A DNA stretch of 64,000 bases from Sphingopyxis fribergensis (GCF_000803645.1 NZ_CP009122.1:1216501-1280500); one strand, 5' to 3'; positions 43,735 through 53,702 are shown, numbered from the stretch's first letter. Numbers and translations: made by a program. Notes: generated by a model not told the origin, from the sequence alone.

Positions 43735-44313
43735 TCAGCGGGCGGGCAGATCGTCCGGCCGGTCGATGTCCAGCAGCTCGTCGGGGTCGGCGTGGACGAG
43801 GGCGGCGTCCGCCAGCAAGGCTTTGCCGCCCCGGTCGCCTTCGCCGTTACGAAGTTTGTCGAACAGCGCGCGGGAAAACAGTGCCGGGGGCATCGCCGCG
43901 TTGCCGTTCGACGAGGCGACCGCGGGCGCGGTTCGGGGATCGAAGCGCGTCAGCAACTCGCGCAAATGGCGAGTGCTGACGAAGGGCATATCGGCGAGGC
44001 AGATCAGCGCCGCGGCCTCCCGACCCAGCGCGGCTTCGGCAATGCCGCACGACAGGGATTGCGACAGCCCGTGTTCGGGGTGTGGGTTAACGATGATCTT
44101 GAAACCGTTCGACGCCAGCAACTGCGCGAGCGCGCCGTCCGTGTCTTTGCAGACCGCGATCCGCCGCTTCGGCAACAGCTCGACGATCCGCCGTGCGGCG
44201 TGCAGTGCCAGCGGTTCGCCCGCGAGCGGCGCCAGCAGCTTGTCCTCGGCGCCGAACCGGTTCGACGTACCCGCGGCAAGCAGGATCGCGGAGACGTCCG
44301 CAACTTGGACCAT
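43735..44313 (-). CDS. MocA-like molybdenum cofactor nucleotidyltransferase
   Basis: 192 residues from the ATG at 44313. The nucleotide-binding signature AILLAAGTSNRFGAEDKLLAPLAGEPL and the later ALICLADMPFVSTRHLRELL, NGNAAMPPALFSRALFDKLRNGEGDRGGKALL are those of MobA/MocA enzymes. MocA attaches CMP to molybdopterin, giving the MCD form used by xanthine-oxidase-type enzymes such as PaoC. It lies on the opposite strand, convergent with paoC (16-base gap), and its start is only 51 bases from that of the XdhC-like gene, so the two share a short divergent promoter region. Confidence 0.9.
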   Translation of the reverse strand: MVQVADVSAILLAAGTSNRFGAEDKLLAPLAGEPLALHAARRIVELLPKRRIAVCKDTDGALAQLLASNGFKIIVNPHPEHGLSQSLSCGIAEAALGREAAALICLADMPFVSTRHLRELLTRFDPRTAPAVASSNGNAAMPPALFSRALFDKLRNGEGDRGGKALLADAALVHADPDELLDIDRPDDLPAR

Positions 44314-44364
44314 GGCTCTTGTTCCTTCCGTCACTCTTTGCGTCCCTTCCAGAGCAAATATCGG

Positions 44365-45378
44365 ATGATAGCAACCACGCCAGCCGACATATTGCGCTTT
44401 GCCCTCGACCGGAGCCGGGAGGGCGCCGGAACGATCCTCGTCACGCTGACCGCGATCGAGGGATCGTCGCCGCGCGCGATCGGCGCGCAGATGGCGGTGG
44501 CAGAGGACGGACGATATGTGGGGTCTTTCTCGGGCGGCTGCATCGAGGCGGCGGTCGTCGCCGAGGCGATCGGAACGCTGGCCGATAGCCGCGCCAAGCG
44601 CGTGCGGTTCGGCGCCGGGTCGCCCTATCTCGACATCCGGTTGCCCTGTGGCGGCGGCATCGATCTTCTGTTCAACCCGAGGCCCGATCCGGACGCGATC
44701 GCGGGGGTGCTCTGCCGGCATGACCGCCGCAAGCCGGCCGCGTTGCGGCTCGCGGAAGACGGCGTGTTTTTGGAGGCCGTGTCGGAAGGCGATTGCGCCG
44801 ACTGGCGCGATGGCGGCTTCCGTCTTTACTATGCGCCGACGCTCCGCATCGTCGCGATCGGGCAGGGCGAAGAACTCACGGCACTCGCGCGCCTTGCGAA
44901 GAGCTACGGCGCCGATGTCAGCCTGTTGTCGCCCGACGAACGCGCCTTGGCGGATCTGACTGCCGAAGGCTTCGACACCGTCCGGCTGACCGTGCGCACG
45001 TCGCTGCCGCCGGTGCGTACCGATGCTTGGACCGCGATCCTTTCGGTGTTTCACGATCGCGACTGGGAGGAAGAACTGCTGCCGTTAGCGCTGCGTCTTC
45101 CCAGCTTTTACATCGGGGCGATCGGGAGCCGGCGAACGCAGGATATCCGGCTCGACACCTTGCGGGCAGCCGGCGTGCCGGAGGATTTGCGCCGCAAGCT
45201 CCGGACGTCGGTCGGCCTCATCCCTGCAACACGCGACCCGGCGACGCTGGCGCTGTCGGCGCTGTCGCAGATCGTGCAGGAATATCACCGGATCGGCTGC
45301 ATATCCGCGAGCTCGGATGAGGCGGCTGACGCCTACGCACAGCACGACGATCTCATCGATCAAGCGCTTCGGGCCTGA
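44365..45378 (+). CDS. XdhC/PaoD-type molybdoenzyme maturation chaperone
   Basis: 337 residues. XdhC_CoxI motifs: ILVTLTAIEGSSPRAIGAQMAV, GSFSGGCIEAAVVAEA, LPCGGGIDLLFNP, and the Rossmann-like C-terminal half (LRIVAIGQGEELTALARLAKSYG, FYIGAIGSRRTQDIRLDTL, LRTSVGLIPATRDPATLALSALSQIVQEY). The protein binds the matured Mo cofactor, promotes its sulfuration and inserts it into the target enzyme, here surely PaoC. E. coli has the equivalent PaoD beside paoABC. It ends one base before the stop of the convergent TPR gene. Confidence 0.9.
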   Translation: MIATTPADILRFALDRSREGAGTILVTLTAIEGSSPRAIGAQMAVAEDGRYVGSFSGGCIEAAVVAEAIGTLADSRAKRVRFGAGSPYLDIRLPCGGGIDLLFNPRPDPDAIAGVLCRHDRRKPAALRLAEDGVFLEAVSEGDCADWRDGGFRLYYAPTLRIVAIGQGEELTALARLAKSYGADVSLLSPDERALADLTAEGFDTVRLTVRTSLPPVRTDAWTAILSVFHDRDWEEELLPLALRLPSFYIGAIGSRRTQDIRLDTLRAAGVPEDLRRKLRTSVGLIPATRDPATLALSALSQIVQEYHRIGCISASSDEAADAYAQHDDLIDQALRA

Positions 45379-46440
45379 TTAGTCCGGGCGCGGTGCCGCC
45401 TGATATCGGTTGTCGAGGCTGACCGCACGGCGCTCGTCGACGTCGGCGCGGCGGACCTCACCTTGTTTCCGCAAGAGAAGGCTGCGGTTATAATAAGCGC
45501 GCGCCGATTGCGGTGCATGGCGGATCGCGCGGTCGAGATCGGCGATTGCGCGTGTGCTCTCGCCTTGACGGTCGTAAGCGAGGCCGCGATTGAGGTAGGC
45601 CACCGAAAGGTCGGGCGCGACGGCAATCGCCTGATCGAACGCGACAATCGCCTCATCCAGGTCGCCTTTCCACGCGTGTTTCAGCCCTTCGGAAAGGTGC
45701 GCGTCGGCCTGCTCCCGGACGTCCTTCGCGCCCTTGTTCGCCAGCCTCTTGCATTTGGACAGCGTCCGGCTCGGGTCGTTGACGGTGCAGGCGTTCCAGT
45801 CGCCGCGCCGCGGCGGTTTCGAGATACGCGTGCCGGTGACGACGACATCGTTCTCGGACGCCCTGTCGGCCGAAATCGCCGAAACGGCGCTCGGTGTATC
45901 TTGCAACGGCGGCGCATAAGCTCGCCCCTGAACGACAATGGGTGCGGCCTCTTCGGCCTTCGCTGCAACGGCCGTCGGCGCGGCGGTTTCCGCCTGCGCC
46001 AGTTCGACACGCTTCGCTGGTGGCGCGGCCGGAGCCGCGGGGGGCGCAGCGATATTTGGCTCAACGCGATCGGCTTCCGCGGACGGCGGTGTTGCGATCG
46101 AGACCGCAGCCGGCGCGTCGACTATGTCGCGTGCGACGATCCGCTCCTTTTCGCGGCTGCTGGGTGGAACCTGTTCGTCGGCGGCGGGCGCGGCCGGATT
46201 GAGCGTGGTCCAGGCAAAGGGCAGGCTGATTGCGGCCACCAGCGCGGCGGTTGCGAACAGGCCGGCCTGTGGGCCCCGAAGCGATTTCCACCATGCTGTG
46301 CCATCCCGTCGCGGCCGGTGCTCCGCGACGGATGTCCCGTCGAAGCGCGCGAGCGCATCGGCGATGGCCGCCTCGCGCCGTTTCGGCGCGGGCGGCGGTG
46401 GGTCTGGCAGAAGGGAATGGAGATCGTCGTCGCCGGTCAT
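45379..46440 (-). CDS. Single-span membrane protein with C-terminal TPR repeats
   Basis: 353 residues. Cytoplasmic N-terminus (about 1-55), one membrane helix (AGLFATAALVAAISLPFAW), an Ala/Pro-rich stretch, then about three TPR repeats (DAHLSEGLKHAWKGDLDEAIVAFDQAIAVAPDLSVAYLNRGLAYDRQGE and following). Unusual are two motifs IVVQGRAY and DVVVTGTRISKPP in the linker, of the kind found at the start of TonB-receptor plugs. It lies behind the von Willebrand lipoprotein and an ECF sigma gene, so it is a candidate anti-sigma or partner of that system. I do not recognise a named family. Confidence 0.75.
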   Translation of the reverse strand: MTGDDDLHSLLPDPPPPAPKRREAAIADALARFDGTSVAEHRPRRDGTAWWKSLRGPQAGLFATAALVAAISLPFAWTTLNPAAPAADEQVPPSSREKERIVARDIVDAPAAVSIATPPSAEADRVEPNIAAPPAAPAAPPAKRVELAQAETAAPTAVAAKAEEAAPIVVQGRAYAPPLQDTPSAVSAISADRASENDVVVTGTRISKPPRRGDWNACTVNDPSRTLSKCKRLANKGAKDVREQADAHLSEGLKHAWKGDLDEAIVAFDQAIAVAPDLSVAYLNRGLAYDRQGESTRAIADLDRAIRHAPQSARAYYNRSLLLRKQGEVRRADVDERRAVSLDNRYQAAPRPD

Positions 46441-46549
46441 CGTCTGGCCTTATACTCAATATTGGACGACGGGCGAACATCTCGATCGAAAAGCGCAAGC
46501 GGCGAGGCGGATGCGGCGGCGCTCGCTCGGATACGCCGCCGCACCATGC

Positions 46550-48310
46550 TTAACGCTCCAGCTTCGCCATCGATCCGGCCGTCTTGGCGGCGCGGACCAT
46601 CTGCGTCAGTTCCATGCGATATCCGAAATCGTCGGTACCGCGCGATGCGCCGACGATCTGGAGCACATCGTCATAGGTCATCGATCCGCTATATTTTCCG
46701 CCGCGGAGCAGTTCGGCGAACGCCGCCACCCCGGTCGCAAAGCGCGCATCCTGCGGCGCGTCGGCGAAGCGGGCGAATTCGACGCGGCGATCGATCGGCG
46801 TCGAGATGAGCTGGCTGCGGTCCGATTTCGGCAGTTTGTACCGGATTTTCAAAAAGCCATATTCGCTCGCCCCTGCTGCAACAGCGCGCGGCGCGGGGTT
46901 GCTGTAGCGCAAGTCGCCCATCGTGCGCGGCCCACCAACGGGGACGATTTCGTATATCGCAGTCACCGTTTGCCCCGAACCCACATCGCCCGCATCGACC
47001 TTGTCATTGTCGAAATCGTCGCGGTTCAGCATCCGCGTTTCGTAACCGATAAGCCGATATTCGGCGACGGTCGCCGGGTTGAACTCGACCTGGATCTTCA
47101 CGTCCTTCGCGATCGGAAATAGGGTCGAGGTCGCCTCGTCGACCAGTGTTTTGCGCGCTTCGCCCAGCGTGTCGATATAGGCGGCGGCACCATTGCCATT
47201 CTGGGCGAGCGTCTGCATCAACGCGTCGTTATAATTGCCCATGCCGAAGCCGAGCACCGACAGGAAAATACCTTTGCCGCGCTCGCGCTCGATATAGCCT
47301 TTGAGCTCGTTCTGGTCGGTGATGCCGACATTGAAGTCGCCGTCGGTGGCGAGGACGACGCGATTGACGCCGTTCGGGTCGATATTGCGCTCGGCCAGCG
47401 CATAGGCCTGGCGGATGCCTTCGGCGCCCGCAGTGCTCCCGCCCGCGCCGAGTTGGTCGATCACCGCACGGATTTTGTCCCTCTGGCTCGCCGGCGTCGG
47501 TTCGAGCGCGGTGCCCGCATTGCCGGCATAGGTCACGATCGCCACGCGGTCGTTGGGGCCCAGCTGGTCGAGCAGCAGGCCGAGCGATTTCTTGACAAGC
47601 GGCAGCTTGTTCGGCGCGTTCATCGATCCCGAGGTGTCGATCAGGAAGACGAGGTTCGCGCGCGGCCGCGTCGCGCGTTCGATCGCATAGCCCTTGATCC
47701 CGATGCGGACGAGCTTGCGGCCCGCCGTGAACGGACTGGGAAAGACCGCGACATTCGAGGTGAACGGCTGTTGCGCGCTGCGCGGCGCCGCATAGTCATA
47801 GGGAAAATAATTGATCAATTCCTCGGTCCGCACCGCCGCCGGTTGTGGCAGGGCATTGTTGTTCAGCGACGCGCGAACAAAGGAATAGGAGGCGGTGTCG
47901 ACGTCGATCGAAAAGGTGGAAACGGGCTCGTTTTGAGCGATCTTGAACGAATTTTCCTGCGTCGAGGTGAATTTATCGCGGCCGAAATCCTGATAATAGG
48001 GCATCATCCTGTCGGGATGCGGGGCGCGAATGGCTGTGCCGGTTACGACAACCTGCCGGCTTTGTGGAGGCGGCGGTGGCGCCGCGATCTGCTCGGAACT
48101 GATCACCGAAATCGGCATTGCGCTGTCCATTGAGGGTGCGCTCACCTTTCGGCCGGTGACGACGATTGCCGACGCACCCTCCTCAAGCTCGGCCCTGTGC
48201 GCGGAGGCTTCGGACGACGGGGACGCAATATCGGGTTCGTTCGATTGCGAGCAGGCGGTGATCAGCGTGATCGACAGTCCTGCGGTAAGCGTCAGATAGA
48301 AACGGGACAT
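46550..48310 (-). CDS. Lipoprotein with von Willebrand A domain (YfbK-like)
   Basis: 586 residues from the ATG at 48310 (AGGGAGAC upstream). Lipoprotein signal with ITAC as lipobox. After a linker holding two TonB-plug-like motifs (AIVVTGRKVSAP, VVVTGTAIRAPHPDR) comes the N-terminal YfbK-type domain (FSIDVDTASYSFVRASLNNNALPQ, VRTEELINYFPYDY), then a von Willebrand A domain with intact MIDAS (LVFLIDTSGSM ... LATDGDFNVG), then a C-terminal DUF3520-like region. Such lipoproteins often pair with ECF sigma factors, as here (sigma gene 108 bases upstream). It probably acts at the envelope in protein-protein contacts; its exact role is unknown. Confidence 0.88.
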   Translation of the reverse strand: MSRFYLTLTAGLSITLITACSQSNEPDIASPSSEASAHRAELEEGASAIVVTGRKVSAPSMDSAMPISVISSEQIAAPPPPPQSRQVVVTGTAIRAPHPDRMMPYYQDFGRDKFTSTQENSFKIAQNEPVSTFSIDVDTASYSFVRASLNNNALPQPAAVRTEELINYFPYDYAAPRSAQQPFTSNVAVFPSPFTAGRKLVRIGIKGYAIERATRPRANLVFLIDTSGSMNAPNKLPLVKKSLGLLLDQLGPNDRVAIVTYAGNAGTALEPTPASQRDKIRAVIDQLGAGGSTAGAEGIRQAYALAERNIDPNGVNRVVLATDGDFNVGITDQNELKGYIERERGKGIFLSVLGFGMGNYNDALMQTLAQNGNGAAAYIDTLGEARKTLVDEATSTLFPIAKDVKIQVEFNPATVAEYRLIGYETRMLNRDDFDNDKVDAGDVGSGQTVTAIYEIVPVGGPRTMGDLRYSNPAPRAVAAGASEYGFLKIRYKLPKSDRSQLISTPIDRRVEFARFADAPQDARFATGVAAFAELLRGGKYSGSMTYDDVLQIVGASRGTDDFGYRMELTQMVRAAKTAGSMAKLER

Positions 48311-48418
48311 GCTATGTCTCCCTGGCAACAGCGGCGCACAATCGCCCGCATGTCCCTGGGACGCCCCGGCGCGGGAAATCCTTGGTGGTGTGTCGAAAAA
48401 TTATCAGAAGCTTGGCGA

Positions 48419-48955
48419 TCAATCGTCGGCTCCCGAATTTGCCGCGAGCTGGCGCCGAATCTCGTGCATCCGCCATGACACCGTGGCTTCAGCGACCCCG
48501 AGGATTTGCGCGGCTTCGGCGTGGGTCAGCTGCTGTCGGGCAATCAGCACTGCGGTATCGCGAAGGTCGGGTTTCAGCTGGGCGATCGCGCTTTCGATCC
48601 ACAGCGCGTCGTAAAGGTCGCGTCCATCGGGCCCTCGCGTCAGCCCGACCATGATACTGAGCCGCCCGGTGAAGCGGGTCAGCGCCGACCGCCGCCGGTG
48701 AAAATCGCGGCAGGCATTATAGACGATGCTGCACAGCCAAGTCGTGAATTTGGCGTCGCCGCGAAAGGCGGGGAGCTTTTCCGCGAGAATGCAGCATACG
48801 TCCTGCGCGATATCGTCGGCGTCGGCGCGCGATCCGGTGAGCTGCCACGCGAGGCCATGGATGCGATCATAGTGGCGCCGCAGCAGGGCTTCGAAAGCGT
48901 CGCGGTCCCCGGCGATGGCCGCAGCGAGAATATCCGCGTCTTCGGCCTCGGCCAT
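48419..48955 (-). CDS. ECF RNA polymerase sigma factor
   Basis: 178 residues. Region 2: [35 protein letters not shown] and [19 protein letters not shown]; region 4: [44 protein letters not shown]. The order sigma - vWA lipoprotein - TPR membrane protein on one strand suggests that the two downstream products sense envelope state and regulate this sigma factor. No classical zinc-type anti-sigma gene is present. The ATG at 48955 fits the length of the family. Confidence 0.92.
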   Translation of the reverse strand: MAEAEDADILAAAIAGDRDAFEALLRRHYDRIHGLAWQLTGSRADADDIAQDVCCILAEKLPAFRGDAKFTTWLCSIVYNACRDFHRRRSALTRFTGRLSIMVGLTRGPDGRDLYDALWIESAIAQLKPDLRDTAVLIARQQLTHAEAAQILGVAEATVSWRMHEIRRQLAANSGADD

Positions 48956-49081
48956 GCGTCAGGATCCGTCGGCGGACAGAAGGCCCTCCACCGGCCCAGT
49001 TGATCCCCCGCATCCTGCCATCGGGGCGGGTTGTGCCTCATTCGCCGCGCGAAGGCCATCGCTGACTTTGGCGCTGCGCGG

Positions 49082-51439
49082 CTAGGCTTCGGCGTCGCGC
49101 TTGTCGAGGTGGGGCGAGCCGAGCGACCATTCTTCGGCTTGAAAGGGATCGGCCGCGGGCCGTCCGAAATAATAACCTTGCGCCTGCGGACAGCCCTCGT
49201 CGAGGAGCATCTGGCGCTGTTCCTGCGTTTCGACCCCTTCGGCGACGATCGGCATGTTGAAACTGCGGCCGAGCCCGATGATCGCGCGCACGATCGATCG
49301 CGCCGCCTCGTCGTCCGAAATCGAGGCGACGAAGCTCTTGTCGATCTTGATCTTGTCGAACGGGAAAGCCTTGAGATTGCTCAGCGACGAATAGCCCGTG
49401 CCGAAATCGTCCATCGCGATCCGCACCCCGAGCGCGCGGATTTCGTGGAGCGCCTTCAGCGCGCTGTGCCGGTTGCGGAGAAAGGCGGTTTCGGTGATTT
49501 CAAGTTCGAGCCGATGCGCCTCCAGCCCCGATTGCGACAGCGCGTCGCGAACCACCGCCGGCAGGTTCGGCACCTGGAACTGGATCGTCGACACGTTGAC
49601 CGCGACCGAGACATTCTTGGGCCAGCTCGCCGCGGCGCGGCAGGCCTCGCGGAGCACCCACTCGCCGATCGGAACGATGGCGCCGATTTCCTCGGCAACC
49701 GGAATGAAATCGTCGGGCGCGATCTCGCCCCGCTCGGGGTGGTTCCAGCGGAGCAAGGCTTCATACCCGATGACCGAAGCGAAGGCAGTCGCGACGAGCG
49801 GCTGGTACACGACATAAAGCTCGCCGCGGGCGATTGCGTGCCGCAGGTCATGTTCGAGCGCGCGGCGCTCCTGCGCCAGCTCGTCCATTTCCTGGTCGAA
49901 GAAGGCAGCGTTGCCCTTGCCGTTGTTCTTGGCGCGATAAAGCGCCGTATCGGCATTGCGCTGTAGCACCTCCGCATTGGTTCCATCCTGTGGGAACAGC
50001 GCGACGCCGATGCTGACCCCGACCGCCATCGGGTCGCGCGCGACGTCCATTTCGATCGCCAGCGTATCGAGGATGCGTGCCGAAAGTTTGCGGGCGTCGT
50101 CCGGTCCCGAAACGCCGGTCTGGATAACGAGGAATTCGTCGCCGCCGATGCGCGCGATGACGTCGTCGGCGCGCACCACAGACCGGAGAATGTCGGCAAT
50201 GCGGCGCAAGATTTCGTCGCCCGCGCCATGGCCGAATATGTCGTTCACCGCCTTGAACCGGTCTAGGTCGAGCGCAAGCAGGGCAAAGGGCTTCTTCGCA
50301 TCGATCGCCGCGTCGAGTGCCCGGCCAAAGTGCGCGCGGTTCGACAGGTCGGTCAGCGCGTCGTGCGACGCCAGATGCTCGATCGCCCGCTGCGCGCGTT
50401 TCCGGTCGGACAGGTCGCGGATCGCCAGCACCTGACAGCTTCGGCCGCGATATTCGATCGTCTGGGTCGCGACCTCCAAAATATGGTCGTCATCGGTGCT
50501 GCCTCGGATGCCCGCCTCGGCCGAATGGCCTTCGGGCGCTTCGAACGCGCTGCCGTCGCTGGCGACGAACCAGTCGGACGGCGTGCTGCCGACGATCGCG
50601 CCGCTGCTGACGCCCAGCATGGTGCAAAGCCGAGTGTTCACTTCGATGATTCGCCCGTCATACGTGATCGCGAGCGCCTCGAGCGTAGCATCGGCAAGGC
50701 CGTGCGCGTCGGTGAGCCAGCGGTCGACGAGCGAGCCGGTGAGCGCCAGCGCCACCAGCGCCAAATTGGCAATCACGATCGCCGGGACGAGCCAGTCGCG
50801 GCTGCTTCCCACGCCCAATGCACCGCCGCGCGTCGGATCGGGGAGGAGAATCGTGGCCGACATCGCGGTGAAATGCATCACGACGATGGCGAGAAGGGCG
50901 AACCCTGCGGGCAGCGCGACCTTCGCCCAGCCCCTCGTTCTTGCGAATGCCAGGAAGGCGGCAAAAAAGCACAGCCCCGACAGCAGCACCGAGATGAAGA
51001 TCGGAGCCCAGTCATAGGACACGCGCGCTGGCGCAATGATTGACGCCATGCCGGTGAAATGCATCGCCGCGACGCCGATCGCCGCACCAGCCGCCGCGAT
51101 CGCGCAGCGCGCCGCGCTTGGCGCTTTGCCGAGCAATCGGAAGCTGCCCCAGAAAAAGCCGATCGCGATTGCGACCGACAAAATGGTCAGGCCGACGTCG
51201 AAGCGGATCGGCATCGATCCGCGATAAGCGAGCATCGCGACAAAATGCGTCGCCCACACCCCGACGCCCTCGGCAATCGCCGCGACGACGAGCCAGTGGC
51301 GCCGACGGGCATCGACACAGTGAGTCGAGCGATTGAGAACGACGAAAAGGCTGATGTTTCCTAGGATACATACGAGTGCGGCAATCAGAACAAATCGCAG
51401 ATCGTGCTGATAGACGACGCACTCGAGGACGCTGAACAT
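49082..51439 (-). CDS. MHYT-GGDEF-EAL cyclic-di-GMP signalling protein
   Basis: 785 residues. The N-terminal seven-helix MHYT sensor (about 1-240) has three repeats visible as THFVAM, MHFTGM and MHFTAM, proposed to bind copper and sense oxygen, CO or NO. A PAS-like segment follows (about 245-345), then GGDEF (about 350-510) with intact GGDEF, an I-site RADD five residues upstream, and EAL (about 525-775) with YEALLRW, DDFGTGYSSL and EGVET. Both synthesis and breakdown of c-di-GMP are therefore possible. It sits alone, divergent from the LeuC-like gene. Confidence 0.93.
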   Translation of the reverse strand: MFSVLECVVYQHDLRFVLIAALVCILGNISLFVVLNRSTHCVDARRRHWLVVAAIAEGVGVWATHFVAMLAYRGSMPIRFDVGLTILSVAIAIGFFWGSFRLLGKAPSAARCAIAAAGAAIGVAAMHFTGMASIIAPARVSYDWAPIFISVLLSGLCFFAAFLAFARTRGWAKVALPAGFALLAIVVMHFTAMSATILLPDPTRGGALGVGSSRDWLVPAIVIANLALVALALTGSLVDRWLTDAHGLADATLEALAITYDGRIIEVNTRLCTMLGVSSGAIVGSTPSDWFVASDGSAFEAPEGHSAEAGIRGSTDDDHILEVATQTIEYRGRSCQVLAIRDLSDRKRAQRAIEHLASHDALTDLSNRAHFGRALDAAIDAKKPFALLALDLDRFKAVNDIFGHGAGDEILRRIADILRSVVRADDVIARIGGDEFLVIQTGVSGPDDARKLSARILDTLAIEMDVARDPMAVGVSIGVALFPQDGTNAEVLQRNADTALYRAKNNGKGNAAFFDQEMDELAQERRALEHDLRHAIARGELYVVYQPLVATAFASVIGYEALLRWNHPERGEIAPDDFIPVAEEIGAIVPIGEWVLREACRAAASWPKNVSVAVNVSTIQFQVPNLPAVVRDALSQSGLEAHRLELEITETAFLRNRHSALKALHEIRALGVRIAMDDFGTGYSSLSNLKAFPFDKIKIDKSFVASISDDEAARSIVRAIIGLGRSFNMPIVAEGVETQEQRQMLLDEGCPQAQGYYFGRPAADPFQAEEWSLGSPHLDKRDAEA

Positions 51440-51606
51440 GCATGCTCTCCCTGGTCCCCGTCGCTCTTTTGCCTCTCAATTCTAAAGATTGCCTTATTGC
51501 GCGGCCGCAGCTTGGTCGGGGGGCGGGTGACGGGGCCACCGCGAAGGCGGAAGAGGGTGGCATAAATTCCAAAAATCCTTGCTCCACCCATTTCTTCACG
51601 ATAACA

Positions 51607-51622
51607 ACTTAGATATCTAAGT
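51607..51622. promoter_or_regulatory. Palindromic MarR-type operator before the LeuC-like gene
   Basis: ACTTAGATATCTAAGT, a perfect 16-bp palindrome, 87 bases before the start at 51709. It is the first of five related sites (also 53716, 54433, 55601, 63407) with core TTAG-N4-CTAA. Confidence 0.7.
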
Positions 51623-51708
51623 ATATTGGCGCGCGTTCGGCGTTCGAGGCAAGCGATGATCGAGTTTGGAGATTTGGCGTGGAGGGCCAGGATTTGCGCG
51701 GGATAACC

Positions 51709-53121
51709 ATGGGGCGCCTGCGCACGCTTTACGACAAAATCTGGGACGCGCATGCGGTCGCGGAGGATGATGGCGAGACTTTGCTTTATATCGACCTGCA
51801 TTTGCTCCACGAGGTGACCTCGCCGCAGGCGTTTGCCGGGATGATCGCTGCGGGGCGGCCGGTGCGGCGCCCCGAGCGGGCGCTGGCGTTATCCGATCAT
51901 AATGTGCCGACCGTCGGTCAGGCACAGGGGCCCGCCGGCGTCGCCGACGCCGAGGCGCGCGCGCAACTCGAGGCGCTGGTCAGCAATACGCGGCGCTTCG
52001 GGATCGAAAATTTCCCGATGGGCGATCCGCGTGGTGGCATCGTCCATGTGGTCGGCCCCGAGCAGGGACGATCGCAGCCGGGGATGACGATCGTCTGCGG
52101 TGACAGCCACACGTCGACGCACGGCGCTTTTGGGGCGCTCGCGTTCGGGATCGGCACGTCGGAGGTCGAGCATACGCTTGCGACGCAGACGATCCGCCAG
52201 CGCCGGTCGCTCAACATGCGCGTTACCGTCGACGGGCTGCTAGCACCGCACGTCCATGCAAAGGATCTCGCGCTACACCTGCTCGGCGTGGTCGGTGTCG
52301 ACGGGGCGGCAGGGCATGTCATCGAATATGCCGGCGAAGCCGTCCGCGCGCTGTCGATGGAGGCGCGGATGACATTGTGCAACCTCAGCATCGAGATGGG
52401 CGCGCGCGCAGGACTGGTCGCGCCTGATACGACGACATTTGCCTATCTGGAGGGGCGGCCCGCGGTGCCGACGGGACCTGATTGGGACACGGCGACCGCG
52501 CGCTGGCAGGCGCTGGGGAGTGACGACGAAGCGGTATTCGACCGTGAGTTTTGGGTCGACGCACGCGACGTCCAGCCGATGGTAAGCTGGGGTACCAACC
52601 CTTCGCAAGTCGTCGCGATCGATGGATATATCCCCGATCCGGCGGCGCTGACGGACGTCGATGCGCGCATGGTTGCCGGACGCGCGCTGGCCTATATGGA
52701 CTTGGTGCCCGGCACGCCTGTCGCCGGGCTGCGGCTCGACCGCGTGTTCATCGGCAGCTGCACGAATAGCCGGATCGAAGACCTGCGCGTGGTTGTGGAG
52801 GTCGTGCGCGGCCGCCGCGTGGCACCGCACGTTCGGGCGATGGTCGTTCCGGGATCGGGGCTGGTGAAAAGACAGGCCGAGGAAGAGGGGATCGACCGCG
52901 TGCTGCGCGATGCGGGTTTCGACTGGCGCGAACCCGGCTGCTCGATGTGCGTCGGCATGAACGCCGACCGGCTGCAGCCCGGCGAACGCTGCGCCGCGAC
53001 GTCGAACCGCAATTTCGAAAACAGGCAGGGGCGCGGTGGACGGACCCACCTGATGAGCCCCGCGCTGGCTGCGGCGAGTGCGATTGCGGGCTGCATCGCG
53101 GCCCCCGAAATGCCGGGTTAG
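51709..53121 (+). CDS. leuC: 3-isopropylmalate dehydratase (aconitase family) large subunit, LeuC-like
   Basis: 470 residues from the ATG at 51709 (GGGATAACC before it; a GTG at 51679 is an alternative). The three 4Fe-4S ligands are Cys351 (GSCTNSR), Cys411 and Cys414 (GCSMCVG), the spacing of LeuC. Other marks: [44 protein letters not shown], and [10 protein letters not shown]. The enzyme with a small subunit isomerises 2-hydroxy to 3-hydroxy dicarboxylates. The gene is not in a leucine operon. It faces its small-subunit partner tail to tail and has a MarR-type palindrome, so it is probably a catabolic paralogue acting on another 2-alkylmalate. Confidence 0.88.
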   Translation: MGRLRTLYDKIWDAHAVAEDDGETLLYIDLHLLHEVTSPQAFAGMIAAGRPVRRPERALALSDHNVPTVGQAQGPAGVADAEARAQLEALVSNTRRFGIENFPMGDPRGGIVHVVGPEQGRSQPGMTIVCGDSHTSTHGAFGALAFGIGTSEVEHTLATQTIRQRRSLNMRVTVDGLLAPHVHAKDLALHLLGVVGVDGAAGHVIEYAGEAVRALSMEARMTLCNLSIEMGARAGLVAPDTTTFAYLEGRPAVPTGPDWDTATARWQALGSDDEAVFDREFWVDARDVQPMVSWGTNPSQVVAIDGYIPDPAALTDVDARMVAGRALAYMDLVPGTPVAGLRLDRVFIGSCTNSRIEDLRVVVEVVRGRRVAPHVRAMVVPGSGLVKRQAEEEGIDRVLRDAGFDWREPGCSMCVGMNADRLQPGERCAATSNRNFENRQGRGGRTHLMSPALAAASAIAGCIAAPEMPG

Positions 53122-53702
53122 AGTGCTGCTTCGAATCGTGCGATCGCGTCGGCGTGGCGCAGCGTGCGGCCGATATCGTCGAGACCTTCCATCAGGATGC
53201 GGCGATCGCCAGCATTGATGTCGAAATCGATCGCCTCGCCCGAAGCGAGGAGGATTTTTCGGGCTTCGAGGTCGACTTCGATCGGCCCATATTGCGCGAG
53301 AGCGATCTCGTCACGCAGGCGCGCGCATATTTCGTCCGGCAAGCGGATCAGTAGCAGGCTGTTCTTGCGTGCATTAGCGGAAAATATGTCGCCGAAACTC
53401 GGTGCGATGACGCAGCGGATACCGAAGTCGGTCAGCGCCCACACAGCATGCTCGCGCGACGAGCCGCAACCGAAATTGCGGTCGGCGATCAGGACTTGGG
53501 CGTTGCGGCAAACGGGACCATTGAGGATGAAATCGCTGCGTTCGCTGCCATCCTCGGCAAAGCGCAGCTCTTGAAACAGATGTTTTCCCAGCCCCGTCCG
53601 AGTGAGTGCCTTCATATATTGCGCCGGGATGATCATGTCTGTGTCGACATTGGCGAGCGGCAGCGGAACCGCGACTGCATTGATTCGAACAAATTTCTGC
53701 AC
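53118..53702 (-). CDS. leuD: 3-isopropylmalate dehydratase small subunit, LeuD-like
   Basis: 194 residues. Family features: [39 protein letters not shown], the swivelling-domain motif [45 protein letters not shown]. It completes the active site over the Fe-S cluster of the LeuC-like protein. It is transcribed against leuC, with the stops overlapping by four bases (53118-53121), unlike the usual leuCD order. The operator-like palindrome at 53716 lies 14 bases before its start. Confidence 0.9.
   Translation of the reverse strand: MQKFVRINAVAVPLPLANVDTDMIIPAQYMKALTRTGLGKHLFQELRFAEDGSERSDFILNGPVCRNAQVLIADRNFGCGSSREHAVWALTDFGIRCVIAPSFGDIFSANARKNSLLLIRLPDEICARLRDEIALAQYGPIEVDLEARKILLASGEAIDFDINAGDRRILMEGLDDIGRTLRHADAIARFEAAL

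Noticed and set aside
51709..53702. LeuC/LeuD pair as the leucine biosynthesis enzyme
   Set aside because: No leuA/leuB nearby, convergent arrangement and MarR-type palindromes point to a catabolic paralogue; not excluded without the rest of the genome.
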